NCBI RefSeq assembly: GCF_900167535.1
Contig: NZ_FUYE01000001.1
Coordinates: 372,001-436,000 of the forward strand
Source of the DNA: Prosthecobacter debontii
GTDB taxonomy: Bacteria > Verrucomicrobiota > Verrucomicrobiia > Verrucomicrobiales > Verrucomicrobiaceae
Length of the DNA: 64,000 bases
Direction: 5' to 3'
The translations under genes and the position numbers were made by a program. How positions within the stretch are numbered: the stretch's first letter is position 1; each line of letters starts with the position of its first letter. The notes beneath the pieces were generated by a model. It did not search any database. It was given only the letters and a program-made list of their open reading frames with translations, and was not told where the DNA came from. Positions 53,731-63,656 of this stretch are shown here, in pieces.

Positions 53731-56700
53731 TCAGTTGGGCGAGCTGACTTCAATATAACCTTTCGACTGCCAGTCTGCGCTGATTCGCTGGATGGTCTGG
53801 TCTAAGGTTTCATGGTTCTGGCAGGAGATGAAAGTGTCGGCTGCATCCAGTGCGGCTTTCAGGGTTATGGATTCGATCACCTGATCGCTGCCTTCCAAGC
53901 TGAGGCGCTGATGACTGCCCGTGAGGGTTTTAGGCGCGAAAATCGAACTCGTTTTCGTGAGGTTATTCACGCTGCTTGCGCCTTGCAGCCAGAGGCAGGA
54001 CCGGGAATCTGGTAGGGTATCGGCCATCTCGCTGAACACGGTCTGGGTTCCGGCGGAGGTGATGGCAAACCCAAGCTCCAGTGGCTGCACTTCAAAAAGG
54101 TTCAGGCGGCCTTCTTTGCGGGTAAGGATAAAGACGGCTTTCGGGGACTCGCCACGACGGTCCACCAGCAAGAAACCTGCAAGTGTCACGCGTTGCGGAG
54201 TCTCTTGCTGGTGCATGAGGCCCGTGCCTGTCATTTTATAGATCAGCACTCCAGATTCGAGAACCTGCAGAGAGGCGGAAGCTGTCCCCGCTTTGTCGCC
54301 CTTTTTAGCCAAGACGCTGTAGCGCCCCGATTGGGCCTGTGTGACGTTAGGCAGATTTAACGTGCTGTAGATAGCGCCCGAGAGAGGCTTGCCATTGTAG
54401 GACCACTGGTAGGTCACATCTTCGCCTTCGACCAACGCACTGAAGCTGGCGGTTTCACCAGAGGGGAGGGTCTGATCCACGGGGTGGAGACTGAATTCCA
54501 GTTCAGTGCCGATTTGCACCCAGGCGGTCTGAGAGAGCGTGGCTCCATGGGCATTTTTCACCACACAATCATAGCGGCCTTCATCGCTTTTTTGGGTTGC
54601 AGAGATAGTTAGGTTGGCTTGGGTGGCCTTAGGCAGGGCCGTGCCATTCTTGCGCCACTGATAAGTCAGGGCTTCGCCTGTGGCGACGACGCTCAAGTTC
54701 AAGTTGGCATCGGGTTCGATCGTTTGATTCTGAGGTTGGCTGGTGATGACAGGGCCGCTGCCAATGACTTCGACTCGCACAGGCTTCGACCAGATCAGAT
54801 TCGAGTCACCATCTTCGATCTGCACTCTGTATTCACCTGCCGACTCAGCATTGGCGGTGATGACTAAACGTTCACTGCTGCCTCCTACGATCGGGAAGTG
54901 ATACCAATACCAGCGATAGATCAAGGGCTCTGGACCGGTTGCTTTGACGGAGAGGACGAAGTCATCCCCCTCACGCACTTTACCCCCGACCGGTTGTTGG
55001 AGAATGGCCAGGTCCGAATAAACGCGCAGTTCTGACTGTTCAGAGATGGCTGTGTCATAGCGGCTTTTGACCACCACATCATAGACGCCCTGATCCATCG
55101 CTTTGAGTTTGGTCAGCTTGAGAGCAGGGCCAGTCGCCTTGGGTATATCCCGCCCGTCTTTGCGCCATTGATAGGTGAGATCGGTGCCTTCGGCTGTGAC
55201 TGACAGAGTCACCGTGCTACCGATTTTAGCCGATTGATCTTCGGGGTGGCTAACAATCGCAGGGTCTTTAAACGTGAGCACAGCCTCTCCTGATGTCACA
55301 CTGCCGCCATCGGTGGTCACAATGACATCGTAGATGCCTTCATCCAGTTTATTGGGCGCGCTCAGGGTGTAGGTAGCACCCGTAGCATCGGGGATGTCTT
55401 CACTATTTTTACGCCATTGATAAGTCGGAGCAGTCGTGCTTTTCACCGCGACGGAAAGGGTGTGAGGCACATGAGGTTCGAGCTCATGATCAATGGGGTC
55501 TTGAGTGATTTCAGGCAGATCAAAACCGATGCCATAAGCGAGGTGTGCATTGGCATCGTTGTAGTCAGGATGAGGCACCCAATCCGTTTCTGGAACGTTC
55601 GTTTTTGGAATCAGCGAATTGCGACTGGCGATCGTGCGTACTGTGTCGGTGCCGTAATGAACAGGACGGTCATAGTGCGGCCCTGCATACTCGATGCGTT
55701 TGAGCGGATCTTCGAGCAGCGTTGCATGTGCCGTTTGCTCCACGTCAGGGTATTGAACGGCATCATAACCGTAAATGAGGGCTCTTCCGCCGGGGAGGCG
55801 CTGGCTGGAGGTGCGTGGATCCAACGCATTCAATGGCGAGCTTAACGTAGTGTAAGACCACTCGTAAGTGCGGCCTCGGATCGACTTCCTCAATGGATCG
55901 TCTTGATAGACGTAGGCACCCATATCGTTGCGGCGTCCAAGGACGCCATCTCGGTGAAAGCCCCACCAGCGCGGAGCTTGCACAGCAGGATGGTTATAAA
56001 GGCTACCCGTGGGAGTGAGGTAGTTAACCTGGTAAGATCCGGTGGTCACCAAGTCGGGAGGTGGTGCTTGGCCATTAGGAAGGCGGAATTGGACGGTCTG
56101 AATCGGCAGTGCATTGATCCAATCGTGAGTATCGTAGATCCGGATGGTGATGAGACCGGATGAAAAGGACAACAAGCTATCTCGATGGGCGGTGAAAAAA
56201 CTGGAGGCCAAATCTAAATTGTTTCGCCGATATGTGGGAATGGATGGATTGCGTATGTCATACGACGCGTCTTGAGGCTGGAATCCCAAAGTGTCTAGCC
56301 CTCTCCCGATGAAGATTTTTTGCGCGGGGGAAAAGCCGCCTATCTCAAGCGTGCCAGCCGTTTGAAAGATCTTTTTTTGGGTTTTCAAGACCACTGAGCT
56401 GCCACTGTTCCAGAAAACGTTTCTGTTATTGACCACAACGCTATTGAGGTCGGCTTGAGAAATGACGAACGTTAAGTCGTAATTCAAATCAGGATTCGTG
56501 CTGGGTGGGGTGTGGAGGTCCAGATAAAGTAAGGCCTGAAGTCGTTTTTCAGTCACAGCCAGCGGTGTGTCTAGATCCAAGGTCCAGTTCCAGTTTTTCC
56601 AGTCATAACCAGGATGCAGACGATAATAACGGGCATAGTTGGATGAGCCCGCGGATGTTGGGATGCCAATCGTCCCATAACGGCCCGCCCAATTGGGTTG

Positions 56701-57168
56701 GCTCAGAGGTGGAAAGTTGGAGTAATACCGCTCTTTGATCATGCCTGGAGCGGGTGTGAAACCATCGGGCTGTGGGGTGCCATTCCTCCAATGAATCGCG
56801 TCAACGTTAGTTAGATTAGCCTCGGTGGTAAAACCATAGGCATAACTGTGGGCGATGTAGAAACCGCTGAGATTTTCTTCGCGCACTTTCAGGGCCGTTC
56901 GCCCCCCGCTGACGATTGGAGTCGTCGCAGTGGCATAACTCTCAAGTTCGCTGTCGCTGATCTCTGGAAATTTGTAATCACGCTGCTCTCCCTCAGAGTC
57001 TGGGATCGGAATGCGCCAGCTATATCGATCGGGCTGGCCATCAGCGGTGCAAATGAAATGCAAACCCACTTGGCTGATGGTGAAACGTGGGGCCTCATCT
57101 GCATGGAGATGTGCCGATGCGAGCGTGAGGGAAAAAAGGAGAAACGTGAGGCGTGGGGGAAAAGCCAT
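53731..57168 (-). CDS. Very large secreted protein with Ig-like repeats
   Basis: A 1145-residue exported protein with a signal peptide (LTFLLFSLTLASAHLHA). Residues about 30-570 form a unique beta-rich region with many Tyr and Trp residues (for example FYIAHSYAYGF, WRNGTPQPDGF), not assigned to a family. From about 590 there are five or six Ig-like (I-set/Ig_3) repeats, each with the core YQWRKNG/YQWRKDG or YQWSYNG and the D-E/Q-G-x-Y-D/R closing strand. A C-terminal region (about 980-1145) resembles the repeat-terminal modules of verrucomicrobial surface proteins. Likely a surface or extracellular binding protein. Convergent with the NtrC-type regulator. Confidence 0.8.
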   Translation of the reverse strand: MAFPPRLTFLLFSLTLASAHLHADEAPRFTISQVGLHFICTADGQPDRYSWRIPIPDSEGEQRDYKFPEISDSELESYATATTPIVSGGRTALKVREENLSGFYIAHSYAYGFTTEANLTNVDAIHWRNGTPQPDGFTPAPGMIKERYYSNFPPLSQPNWAGRYGTIGIPTSAGSSNYARYYRLHPGYDWKNWNWTLDLDTPLAVTEKRLQALLYLDLHTPPSTNPDLNYDLTFVISQADLNSVVVNNRNVFWNSGSSVVLKTQKKIFQTAGTLEIGGFSPAQKIFIGRGLDTLGFQPQDASYDIRNPSIPTYRRNNLDLASSFFTAHRDSLLSFSSGLITIRIYDTHDWINALPIQTVQFRLPNGQAPPPDLVTTGSYQVNYLTPTGSLYNHPAVQAPRWWGFHRDGVLGRRNDMGAYVYQDDPLRKSIRGRTYEWSYTTLSSPLNALDPRTSSQRLPGGRALIYGYDAVQYPDVEQTAHATLLEDPLKRIEYAGPHYDRPVHYGTDTVRTIASRNSLIPKTNVPETDWVPHPDYNDANAHLAYGIGFDLPEITQDPIDHELEPHVPHTLSVAVKSTTAPTYQWRKNSEDIPDATGATYTLSAPNKLDEGIYDVIVTTDGGSVTSGEAVLTFKDPAIVSHPEDQSAKIGSTVTLSVTAEGTDLTYQWRKDGRDIPKATGPALKLTKLKAMDQGVYDVVVKSRYDTAISEQSELRVYSDLAILQQPVGGKVREGDDFVLSVKATGPEPLIYRWYWYHFPIVGGSSERLVITANAESAGEYRVQIEDGDSNLIWSKPVRVEVIGSGPVITSQPQNQTIEPDANLNLSVVATGEALTYQWRKNGTALPKATQANLTISATQKSDEGRYDCVVKNAHGATLSQTAWVQIGTELEFSLHPVDQTLPSGETASFSALVEGEDVTYQWSYNGKPLSGAIYSTLNLPNVTQAQSGRYSVLAKKGDKAGTASASLQVLESGVLIYKMTGTGLMHQQETPQRVTLAGFLLVDRRGESPKAVFILTRKEGRLNLFEVQPLELGFAITSAGTQTVFSEMADTLPDSRSCLWLQGASSVNNLTKTSSIFAPKTLTGSHQRLSLEGSDQVIESITLKAALDAADTFISCQNHETLDQTIQRISADWQSKGYIEVSSPN

Positions 57169-57239
57169 TTAATGGGATTGTCTATCATGGCTAATCCAGA
57201 TGATCAATCCTCGGGCAGCCCGCGTGTGTGTATTTTTCG

Positions 57240-58412
57240 TCACATCCCATACAGGCTCTCCACCATGCCCAGTACCTTGGGACCGGGGAGCGCACCGACT
57301 TCCATCTGGTTCATGACGTAGGCGAGGGAGATGCCGTTTTCAGGATCAGCAAAGGCGAGGCAGCCGCCTGCGCCGGGGTGACCGTAGGCGGTGAGGCTGG
57401 GGCCGTAGTGCTGGCGCATTTTGCCGCCGTCGGTGCGGGGATCGGGGTCCAGTGGGTCCTGCATGACACCGGCGGCGAAGGCGATGGGCGTGATCAATAC
57501 GCTGTCGTCTTCCTGCGAGAGAGTGTGGCTGAACTGACGCAGGATGGATTCGGAGACGTAACGGACGCCGTTCCAGGTGCCGCCTTGGGCCAGCATGGCG
57601 TAGAATTTACCCAGGCCCCGGGCACTGCCTACGCCGCCCATGCTGGCGTAACCGTGGGACCAGAAGGAAGATTGGTTATACTCGCTGACGGCATTGACGC
57701 CTAGCGGGCTGGTGAAGGTGCGCTGAGTAAGACTGCCTGAGGTGTTGAAGGCTTTTAGGAAAGGCTGATCACTATTGGCGATGCTGAGCTTCCCCGGATA
57801 CATCGGGGAGACACGCTCCCATTGGGCGCTGGGCAGGCCGATCCAGAAGTCCAGACCGAGCGGGCTGCCGAGGGTTTCGCGGAAGTATTCGCCCAGGGAG
57901 TCCACTCCGGTGATGCGGCGGACGACTTCGTCCATGAGGAAACCAAAGGTGCGGGCGTGGTAGCCCTGGCGAGTGCCGGGTTCCCAGAGCGGCACTTGTT
58001 TTTCCAGCGCGGCGATGACTTCCTCGTAATTGAAGATGGGCACCCGCTCATCGAGGGCGCAGAGCCCGGCCGTGTGAGAGAGCAGGTGCGCGAAGTGCAT
58101 GGTGGATTTTCCCCCGCCGACGAACTCGGGCCAGACCTCGGCCACGGGGCAGTCCAGCGGCAGATTCGCCTCTTCCAGTGCCATGAGACAGCAGAGGGCA
58201 GCAGGGGCCTTCGTGGCGGAGAAAACCGGGGCAAGCGTCTCCGCATCCCAGGGGCGGGTGCACTGCCGGTCACACCAGCCGTGGGAAAGGGATAGCACCT
58301 CCACGCCATGCTGCCAGATGGACACCGACGCCCCGAGCTCTCCACGGCTGCGGAAATTTTCCTCAAACCAGGAGGTGACGGCTTGGTGAGCGGTGAGAGA
58401 GATCGAGGGCAT
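57240..58412 (-). CDS. Serine hydrolase of the beta-lactamase (class C/EstB) fold
   Basis: A 390-residue protein with the S-x-x-K motif FSATKAPA (Ser65, Lys68) and a tyrosine motif near residue 155 (RQGYHARTFGFLMDEV), where family members have Y-x-N or Y-S-N. An HPGAGG-like segment (AYGHPGAGGCLAFADPENG, near 355) stands in the KTG position. It lacks a signal peptide and resembles carboxylesterases/EstB rather than true antibiotic-hydrolysing enzymes. The stop of the TPR gene lies 3 bp before its ATG, so the two form one operon. The substrate is unknown. Confidence 0.88.
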   Translation of the reverse strand: MPSISLTAHQAVTSWFEENFRSRGELGASVSIWQHGVEVLSLSHGWCDRQCTRPWDAETLAPVFSATKAPAALCCLMALEEANLPLDCPVAEVWPEFVGGGKSTMHFAHLLSHTAGLCALDERVPIFNYEEVIAALEKQVPLWEPGTRQGYHARTFGFLMDEVVRRITGVDSLGEYFRETLGSPLGLDFWIGLPSAQWERVSPMYPGKLSIANSDQPFLKAFNTSGSLTQRTFTSPLGVNAVSEYNQSSFWSHGYASMGGVGSARGLGKFYAMLAQGGTWNGVRYVSESILRQFSHTLSQEDDSVLITPIAFAAGVMQDPLDPDPRTDGGKMRQHYGPSLTAYGHPGAGGCLAFADPENGISLAYVMNQMEVGALPGPKVLGMVESLYGM

Positions 58413-58414
58413 CG

Positions 58415-58894
58415 TTAGGTGATTTCCAGTCGGGGGCGGAGGCGGTCTAAGTCGGGGTCTTTGCGAGCATGTCGGCGCAGGCTGCCATCCATTTCAAAGG
58501 ATTGTTTGAGCAGGGGCAGGGCCTTGTCGTCCTCCCCCAGGCAGGCAAGGTAGCAGCCTTTGTTATAATAATAGACGGGCTTGGTGCGTAGTGCGGCGGG
58601 ACCACGGTCCAGCAGGTCCAGCGCCTCGGCGGTGCGGCCCATCTCATGCAGGCAGTAGGCGGCGTGAATGAAGCCGCCCGGCTCGCCCGGCTCCAGGGTG
58701 CACAGCTTGCGGGTCATGGCCAGGGCTTCCTGCCAGCGTTGGTCCTTCATGAGGCAAAGCAGGAGCAGCTCGATGACGTCCACGCGGTCGGCCGCTGAGG
58801 CGGGGAGTTTGCTGAGCTCAACCTGGGCTTCTTCATGGAGTTCGAGTTCCACATAGCCTTGGGCGGCCAAGATGCGTCTTTCCAGGTCGTTCAT
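58415..58894 (-). CDS. TPR-repeat protein
   Basis: A 159-residue helical protein. I start at the ATG at 58894 (MNDLERRILAAQGYVEL); 13 more upstream codons are open but not helical. Four TPR-like helix pairs follow (residues 5-140), for example AQGYVELELHEEAQVEL, FIHAAYCLHEMGRTAEALDLL and NKGCYLACLGEDDKALPLL with the usual Gly/Ala/Leu spacing. It is probably a scaffold or partner for the hydrolase encoded directly downstream. No enzymatic motif is present. Confidence 0.85.
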   Translation of the reverse strand: MNDLERRILAAQGYVELELHEEAQVELSKLPASAADRVDVIELLLLCLMKDQRWQEALAMTRKLCTLEPGEPGGFIHAAYCLHEMGRTAEALDLLDRGPAALRTKPVYYYNKGCYLACLGEDDKALPLLKQSFEMDGSLRRHARKDPDLDRLRPRLEIT

Positions 58895-58929
58895 GCGATG
58901 ATTCGTTATGGAATATACGGTGCTCGGAG

Positions 58930-59088
58930 TCAACTCGGCCTGTGGGAGCTCTTCGCATGGCGTCGGCAGGCGTCGCTACAGTAGCGAACCTCATTCCAGT
59001 TCTTGGCCCATTTTTTTCGCCAGGCAAAGGGGCGGTTACAAATCGGGCACATTTTTGAGGGGAGATGCTCTTTGCGGATGCCGTTCAT
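58930..59088 (-). CDS. DUF2256-family zinc-finger protein
   Basis: A 52-residue protein with the full family layout: CPICNRPFAWRKKWAKNW, then VRYCSDACRRHAK. The four Cys (C-x2-C and C-x3-C) likely bind zinc. DUF2256 proteins of this size are widespread and uncharacterised. It begins 21 bp after the stop of the STAS frame on the same strand and ends 36 bp before the TPR start, so it may be transcribed with either. Confidence 0.88.
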   Translation of the reverse strand: MNGIRKEHLPSKMCPICNRPFAWRKKWAKNWNEVRYCSDACRRHAKSSHRPS

Positions 59089-59109
59089 GCCGGGAGAATT
59101 CGCCTGACA

Positions 59110-59535
59110 TTACGCCTCCTTCTTCTTTGTGGGATCGAAGAAGATTTTCACGTCGGCCTCGGTGGTGCCGAGGAGTTGCTGCGCCCGTTTGAGAGCATTG
59201 CGGGTGGCCACGTTCGGGTTGCTGGGGCTGGCCAGGAAGAGGTTGTCCTTGCCAATGACCTCAACCATCCCGGAGTCCCGCAGCACCCGGTAGATGTCCT
59301 TCATGACGCCGCTGATGAGGAGGTCACGGCCATCTGCACGCAGGGCTCTCACCAGATCCTCCAGGGCCATGACGGAGGTGGCGTCCATGTGGCGGGCATT
59401 TTTCAGGCGCAGGATGATGATGCGCAGGTTGGGGTCGGCGCAGGCCTGCTGGACCTGGGTGCGGAAGAGCTCCGCCGCACCAAAGAACAACTCGCCCTCG
59501 ACATGAACGATGGAGACGGCGGGGTTTTGCCGCAC
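59110..59535 (-). pseudogene. STAS domain split from the SulP transporter gene by a frameshift
   Basis: A 141-residue frame opening at a GTG at 59535 and carrying a STAS domain: IVHVEGELFFGAAELF, LRIIILRLKNARHMDATSVMALEDL and GRDLLISGVMKDIYRVLRDSGM. This is the C-terminal regulatory part of SulP anion transporters. It is out of frame with the upstream membrane part, and the two frames overlap (59403-59535). A single-base deletion around 59535-59545 explains it. Separate translation from the GTG is possible, because stand-alone STAS proteins exist. Confidence 0.7.
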
Positions 59536-60974
59536 GCCTGGCTGGCTTCGGCCAGATGACCTTCCTGGTTGAACTCATACTCCACGAGGCTGGGGCGGCT
59601 GGCCTTGCGCAGGTAGAGCATGAGGGAAACCCCGACGCCGGTGAAGATGGCCACATGCAAGGGCACCATCAAGGTGGCGGCGAGGGTGAGCAGGAAAGTG
59701 AACGCATCTGACCCCGTGGCTTGGAGGCAGATGAGGATGTGTCGTTTCTGGATGATGGAGACCACCACGCAGATGATGAGCATGGCCAGGGCGGCACGCG
59801 GCAGGTAGGCCACGGCGCTGCCGAGCGTGAGGGCTCCGACGAGGCAGACGCTGCCATTAATCATCGCCGCCACCGGAGTGCGGGCACCGCTGGAGAAGTT
59901 CAGCACGCTGCGGGTCAGCGAGCAGGAGCAGGGCATACCGCTGAGGTAGGCACAGCTCAGATTGGCCATGCCGAGGCCAAACATGTCCTGGTTAGCATCC
60001 ACCCGCAGGCCTTTGAGACCCGCCAGCATCTTACTCATGGAGGAGCACTCCAGGGTAGCGAGGAAGGCCAGGGCCACCGCGAGGCCAAACAGGCGGCTGA
60101 AGTCCGAGAGGAAACGCTGCGAGGTAAAATCGGGAAAGGGGGGCAGCAGGTCCAGCCAGGTAAATTGTGCATCCTGAAAGGTCGGCACATGCAGGTTCAG
60201 GGATTTCATGCCCAGCCCGGCCACGGAGGCGCCGACCAGGGCCAGCACGAGGCTCGGCCAGGTGGGACGGAACTTGCGCACGCCCCAGTAGATGGCGGCG
60301 GTGAGGAGGGCGATGGTCAGGCTCTCCCAGTGGCATTGGTCGAGCCGTTTTAAGAGCTGCCAGACGATACCGGGAAAGGTGCGTGGCTGGAAGACCTGCC
60401 CATCCTCGGTTTCCACCCGTGAGGAGATTCCCAGGACATTCCCAGATTGATTGGCCATGATGAGCAGGGCCGCCCCGGTGACATAGGCCACCATGACTGC
60501 ACGGCTGATGTATTGCGCCAGTTCCGCCACCTTGAGAAAAGAACCGATAAGCAGCAGCGTGCCGACCATGAAGACCAGGAGCGGCATCATCCCCACCCGA
60601 TCCAGGTGTGCGTCCGCCGCGAAGTAGGAGAAAATCATGAAGGCCGTAGCATTCGAGGGCCCCAGCACCGTGAATCGGGAATTGATGAACAACGCCCCAA
60701 TGATGCCCCCGACCGCGGAGCAGGTGGTGCCAAACTGCAACGGCAGACCTGCAATGGCGGCGTAGGCCATGCTCTGCGGGATATCCAGCAAGGCCACAGA
60801 GGTGCCGGCCTTGAGGTCTGATTTGAACCGCTTCGGCGTGTAAGTACTCCACCAGCGTCGGATGGGCAGGGGGTCCAACCCCGTATCTGCCAGATTTTCT
60901 TTCAGCCAAGAACGCCCTTGCCGTGACAGATTGCGAGCAATCTGCCACCAGGAGGGTGTGGTTGGTCCGGACAT
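59403..60974 (-). pseudogene. SulP-family anion (sulfate) transporter, membrane part
   Basis: A 523-codon frame with about 10-12 hydrophobic segments. The family signature GTSVALLDIPQSMAYAAIAGLPLQFG is near residue 60 and the substrate-site region FTVLGPSNATAFMIF near 100. The end of the membrane domain is YLRKASRPSLVEYEF. The true coding ends near residue 475; the last 45 residues are out of frame and the STAS domain continues in another phase (59110-59535). The product should be an inner-membrane sulfate or bicarbonate importer. Its start MSGPTTPSWWQ is plausible. Divergent from holA. Confidence 0.78.
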
Positions 60975-61115
60975 CGGGCTTACTTTAACGTGGGAGTTGG
61001 AAGATGGAAGTGGCTGGTTCCATCTTATTCGTTATTGATGAGGAATCTGCGGCCGTTTCTGATGTTGCCGCAGGTTTTTCTTGGTCTTTCCTTTTCCATC
61101 TGTCTGTTTTCGTCC

Positions 61116-62252
61116 ATGCCACCTCCGAAGAAAGCTGCCGCCACCGACTCCGGCCCGATTCATGTCATCCTGGGCACGGATGATGCCCGGGTGAAAGAGG
61201 CCGCCATGAAAACGGTGCAGCGCCTCACGCCCCCTGGGGCGGATGAATTCGCCAATGAGATCATCGAGGGCAATGCCGACAACGCGGAGCACGCCGGGCA
61301 GATCTGCTCCAATGTCATCCTCGCTCTCCAGACCATGCCCTTCTTTGGTGGAGCCAAAGTGGTGTGGCTGAAGGGGGCGAATTTCCTCGGTGATACGCAG
61401 ACCGGCAAAGCCCAGGCGGCGGTGCAGGGCTTTGAGAACCTGCTGGATGTGCTGGAAGGAGGCCTCGGCCCCGATGTGAAATTTGTCCTGAGTGCCAACA
61501 GCATCGACAAGCGACGTAACAGCTACAAGCGCCTCGGCAAGCTGGCGGCCATCGAAGTCTTTGATAAACCCGATACCAGCAAAGCCGGCTGGGAGGGAGC
61601 CGTGCTGGCTCAGGCCTCCCAAAAAGCCAAACAACTGGGGTTGACCTTCGAAAGCGGCGCCTTGGATCTCCTCGTGCAGATGGCCGGGGATGACACCCGT
61701 CAGCTGGAGAATGAAATCGAGAAGATCGACCTCTACCTCGGCGAGCGCCGCCGCTGCGGCATCAATACCGTTCGCGGCTTGGTTTCCTTGAGCCGAGCCG
61801 GGGTGGTGTGGGAGATCGGTAATGCCATCGGCGTGCGTGATCTCCAGCGTGCACTGGAGCTTCTCGGGGTGCTGCTTTACCAGGGGCAAAACGCCATCGG
61901 TATTTTACTCGGAGCCATTGTCCCCCGTGTGCGCAGCCTGCTCGTCGTCAAAGAGCTAGCCACGAAGCACAAGATCAATCGGGCCAGCTACAGCGGCTTC
62001 ACCTCCAGTCTGGACGCCCTGCCCCCCAGTGCGACGGCGCATCTGCCCCGGAAAAAAGACGGTACGGGCTTCAATGCCTATCCGCTCTTTCTGGCGCTGA
62101 ATGAAGCGGGTAAGTTCACCCTGGATGAGCTGCATGCCGCCCTGGAAGCCTGCCTGGAAGCCAACGTCAAACTGGTGACGACCCAGCTCGACTCGAAAGT
62201 GGTGCTGGAGCGCTTGTTGGTGGGGATGTTGTCTCCGCGGGTAACTCGTTAA
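61116..62252 (+). CDS. holA: DNA polymerase III, delta subunit
   Basis: A 378-residue clamp-loader subunit. I start at the ATG at 61116 (MPPPKKAAATDSGPIHVIL); the 42 codons before it are open but not family-like. The N-terminal domain (IHVILGTDDARVKEAAMKTV...ALQTMPFFGGAKVVWLKG) and the LLVQMAGDDTRQLENEIEKIDLYLG lid/C-terminal region match HolA, which opens the beta clamp with the delta-prime and gamma subunits. The length is slightly above the usual 340. Convergent with the CBS-domain membrane protein 4 bp away. Confidence 0.93.
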   Translation: MPPPKKAAATDSGPIHVILGTDDARVKEAAMKTVQRLTPPGADEFANEIIEGNADNAEHAGQICSNVILALQTMPFFGGAKVVWLKGANFLGDTQTGKAQAAVQGFENLLDVLEGGLGPDVKFVLSANSIDKRRNSYKRLGKLAAIEVFDKPDTSKAGWEGAVLAQASQKAKQLGLTFESGALDLLVQMAGDDTRQLENEIEKIDLYLGERRRCGINTVRGLVSLSRAGVVWEIGNAIGVRDLQRALELLGVLLYQGQNAIGILLGAIVPRVRSLLVVKELATKHKINRASYSGFTSSLDALPPSATAHLPRKKDGTGFNAYPLFLALNEAGKFTLDELHAALEACLEANVKLVTTQLDSKVVLERLLVGMLSPRVTR

Positions 62253-62256
62253 CCCT

Positions 62257-63558
62257 CTAGGTGGAGGGGGGACAGATGCGCACCTTGTCAATGCGATGGC
62301 GGTCCATGTCAGCCACTTCGATTTTGAAGTCGAGCCAGTCGAAGTGTTCACCCTCCGCAGGGACATGGCCGAGCATGTGCATGACGAAGCCGGCCAGCGT
62401 GCGGTAGTCATCGTCATCGAAGGTGGGTGAGAGAGGCACTCCGGTGAGCTTAGCCACATCTTCCATCTCCGCTTGGCCATCCACCAGCCAAGAGCCGTCA
62501 TCGAGGCGCCGCCCTCCAGGGGCGGTCTCCATGGGATCATCGGGCATGGTGCCCAGGATGGCTTCCATCATGTCATTGAGGGTGATGAGGCCCTGCATGG
62601 CTCCGAATTCATCGATGACCAGGGCCTGGTGGCGGTTGTGTTTACGGAACTGTTCGATGACCCTGGCCGCAGGCATGGACTCCGGCACGAAGAGAGGGGT
62701 CATGAGGAGAGGACGGAGATCGGTGATCATGCCGGATTCACTCTGCTTCCACAGCGTCTTCACTGAGATCATGCCCAGCACATCGTCACGCGTGCCTTGA
62801 TAGACCGGGAAGTAGGAGTGCCCGCCTTCCACCATCCGTCGCCGGATTTCCTCAGGACTATCGGCGAGGTTGATCCAGACGATCTGGGGCTTCGGCGTCA
62901 TGAGATCCGCCGCCGTCAGATCATCCAGTTCCAAGACACTCTCCAGCATCTCCCGTTCGTGGCTCTTGAGCGCTCCGGCACGGTGGCCTTGAATGATGGA
63001 GGCGCGCACTTCATCCTCAGACATCACCTCCGCCGCGCCGGGGTTCACGCCGAACAGCCGAACTAGCGCATCACTGGAAAAGTCCAGCAACCTCACGATG
63101 GGGGAGGCCAGGGTTGAGAGCTTAGTCATCGGCCCGGCCAGGGTGGACGCCCACCGTTCCGGCGCATGAATGGCCAGGCGCTTCGGCAGTAGCTCACCCA
63201 CCACCACGCTCAGGAAGGTGATGATGGAAACGACGATGACCATGCTGACCGAGGAAGCCCACTGACCTAGCCACGGCACGGCGGAGACCCAGGGCTCCAA
63301 CTCGCGTGCCAAGCCGGCTCCACTGGCGGCACCTGCAATGATGCCGACCAGCGTGATGCCCACCTGCACCGTGGAAAGGAAGACGCCGGGATCGGTCTGC
63401 AGCTCGATGGCTCTCTGCGCACTTTTCTGTCCCTGCTGCACCAGCATCTCCAGCCGCGGACGTCGGGCGGAAATCAGCGCCGTCTCCGCCATGGCAAAGA
63501 CGCCATTGAGCAGGAGCAAGCCCATGAGGATGATGAGTTCCGTCAAGATAGAGGACAT
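62257..63558 (-). CDS. CNNM/HlyC/CorC-type membrane protein (DUF21, CBS pair, CorC_HlyC)
   Basis: A 433-residue protein. The N-terminal DUF21 domain has four hydrophobic segments (LIILMGLLLLNGVFAMAETALISARRP is the typical start). Two CBS domains follow (about 205-330, MTPKPQIVWINLADSPEEIRRRMVEGG...HNRHQALVIDEFGAMQGLITLNDMM). A C-terminal CorC_HlyC beta domain completes it (GSWLVDGQAEMEDVAKLTG...LAGFVMHMLGHVPAEGE). The family is linked to Mg/Co ion handling or to membrane-bound hemolysin-like proteins. No hemolytic role is implied here. Confidence 0.94.
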   Translation of the reverse strand: MSSILTELIILMGLLLLNGVFAMAETALISARRPRLEMLVQQGQKSAQRAIELQTDPGVFLSTVQVGITLVGIIAGAASGAGLARELEPWVSAVPWLGQWASSVSMVIVVSIITFLSVVVGELLPKRLAIHAPERWASTLAGPMTKLSTLASPIVRLLDFSSDALVRLFGVNPGAAEVMSEDEVRASIIQGHRAGALKSHEREMLESVLELDDLTAADLMTPKPQIVWINLADSPEEIRRRMVEGGHSYFPVYQGTRDDVLGMISVKTLWKQSESGMITDLRPLLMTPLFVPESMPAARVIEQFRKHNRHQALVIDEFGAMQGLITLNDMMEAILGTMPDDPMETAPGGRRLDDGSWLVDGQAEMEDVAKLTGVPLSPTFDDDDYRTLAGFVMHMLGHVPAEGEHFDWLDFKIEVADMDRHRIDKVRICPPST

Positions 63559-63656
63559 AGGGAAGCCACCATGGGCGTGACACGGGCACTAAGCAAAGGA
63601 AGAGACGCGAAGGCTCTTTCGAGCCGTGGAGGTGGCCGCCTGAAGGAGGCGTTTTT

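Noticed and set aside
57240..58412. Antibiotic-resistance beta-lactamase
   Set aside because: It has the fold and the SxxK motif but no signal peptide and an altered Tyr motif. It matches esterase-like family members better.
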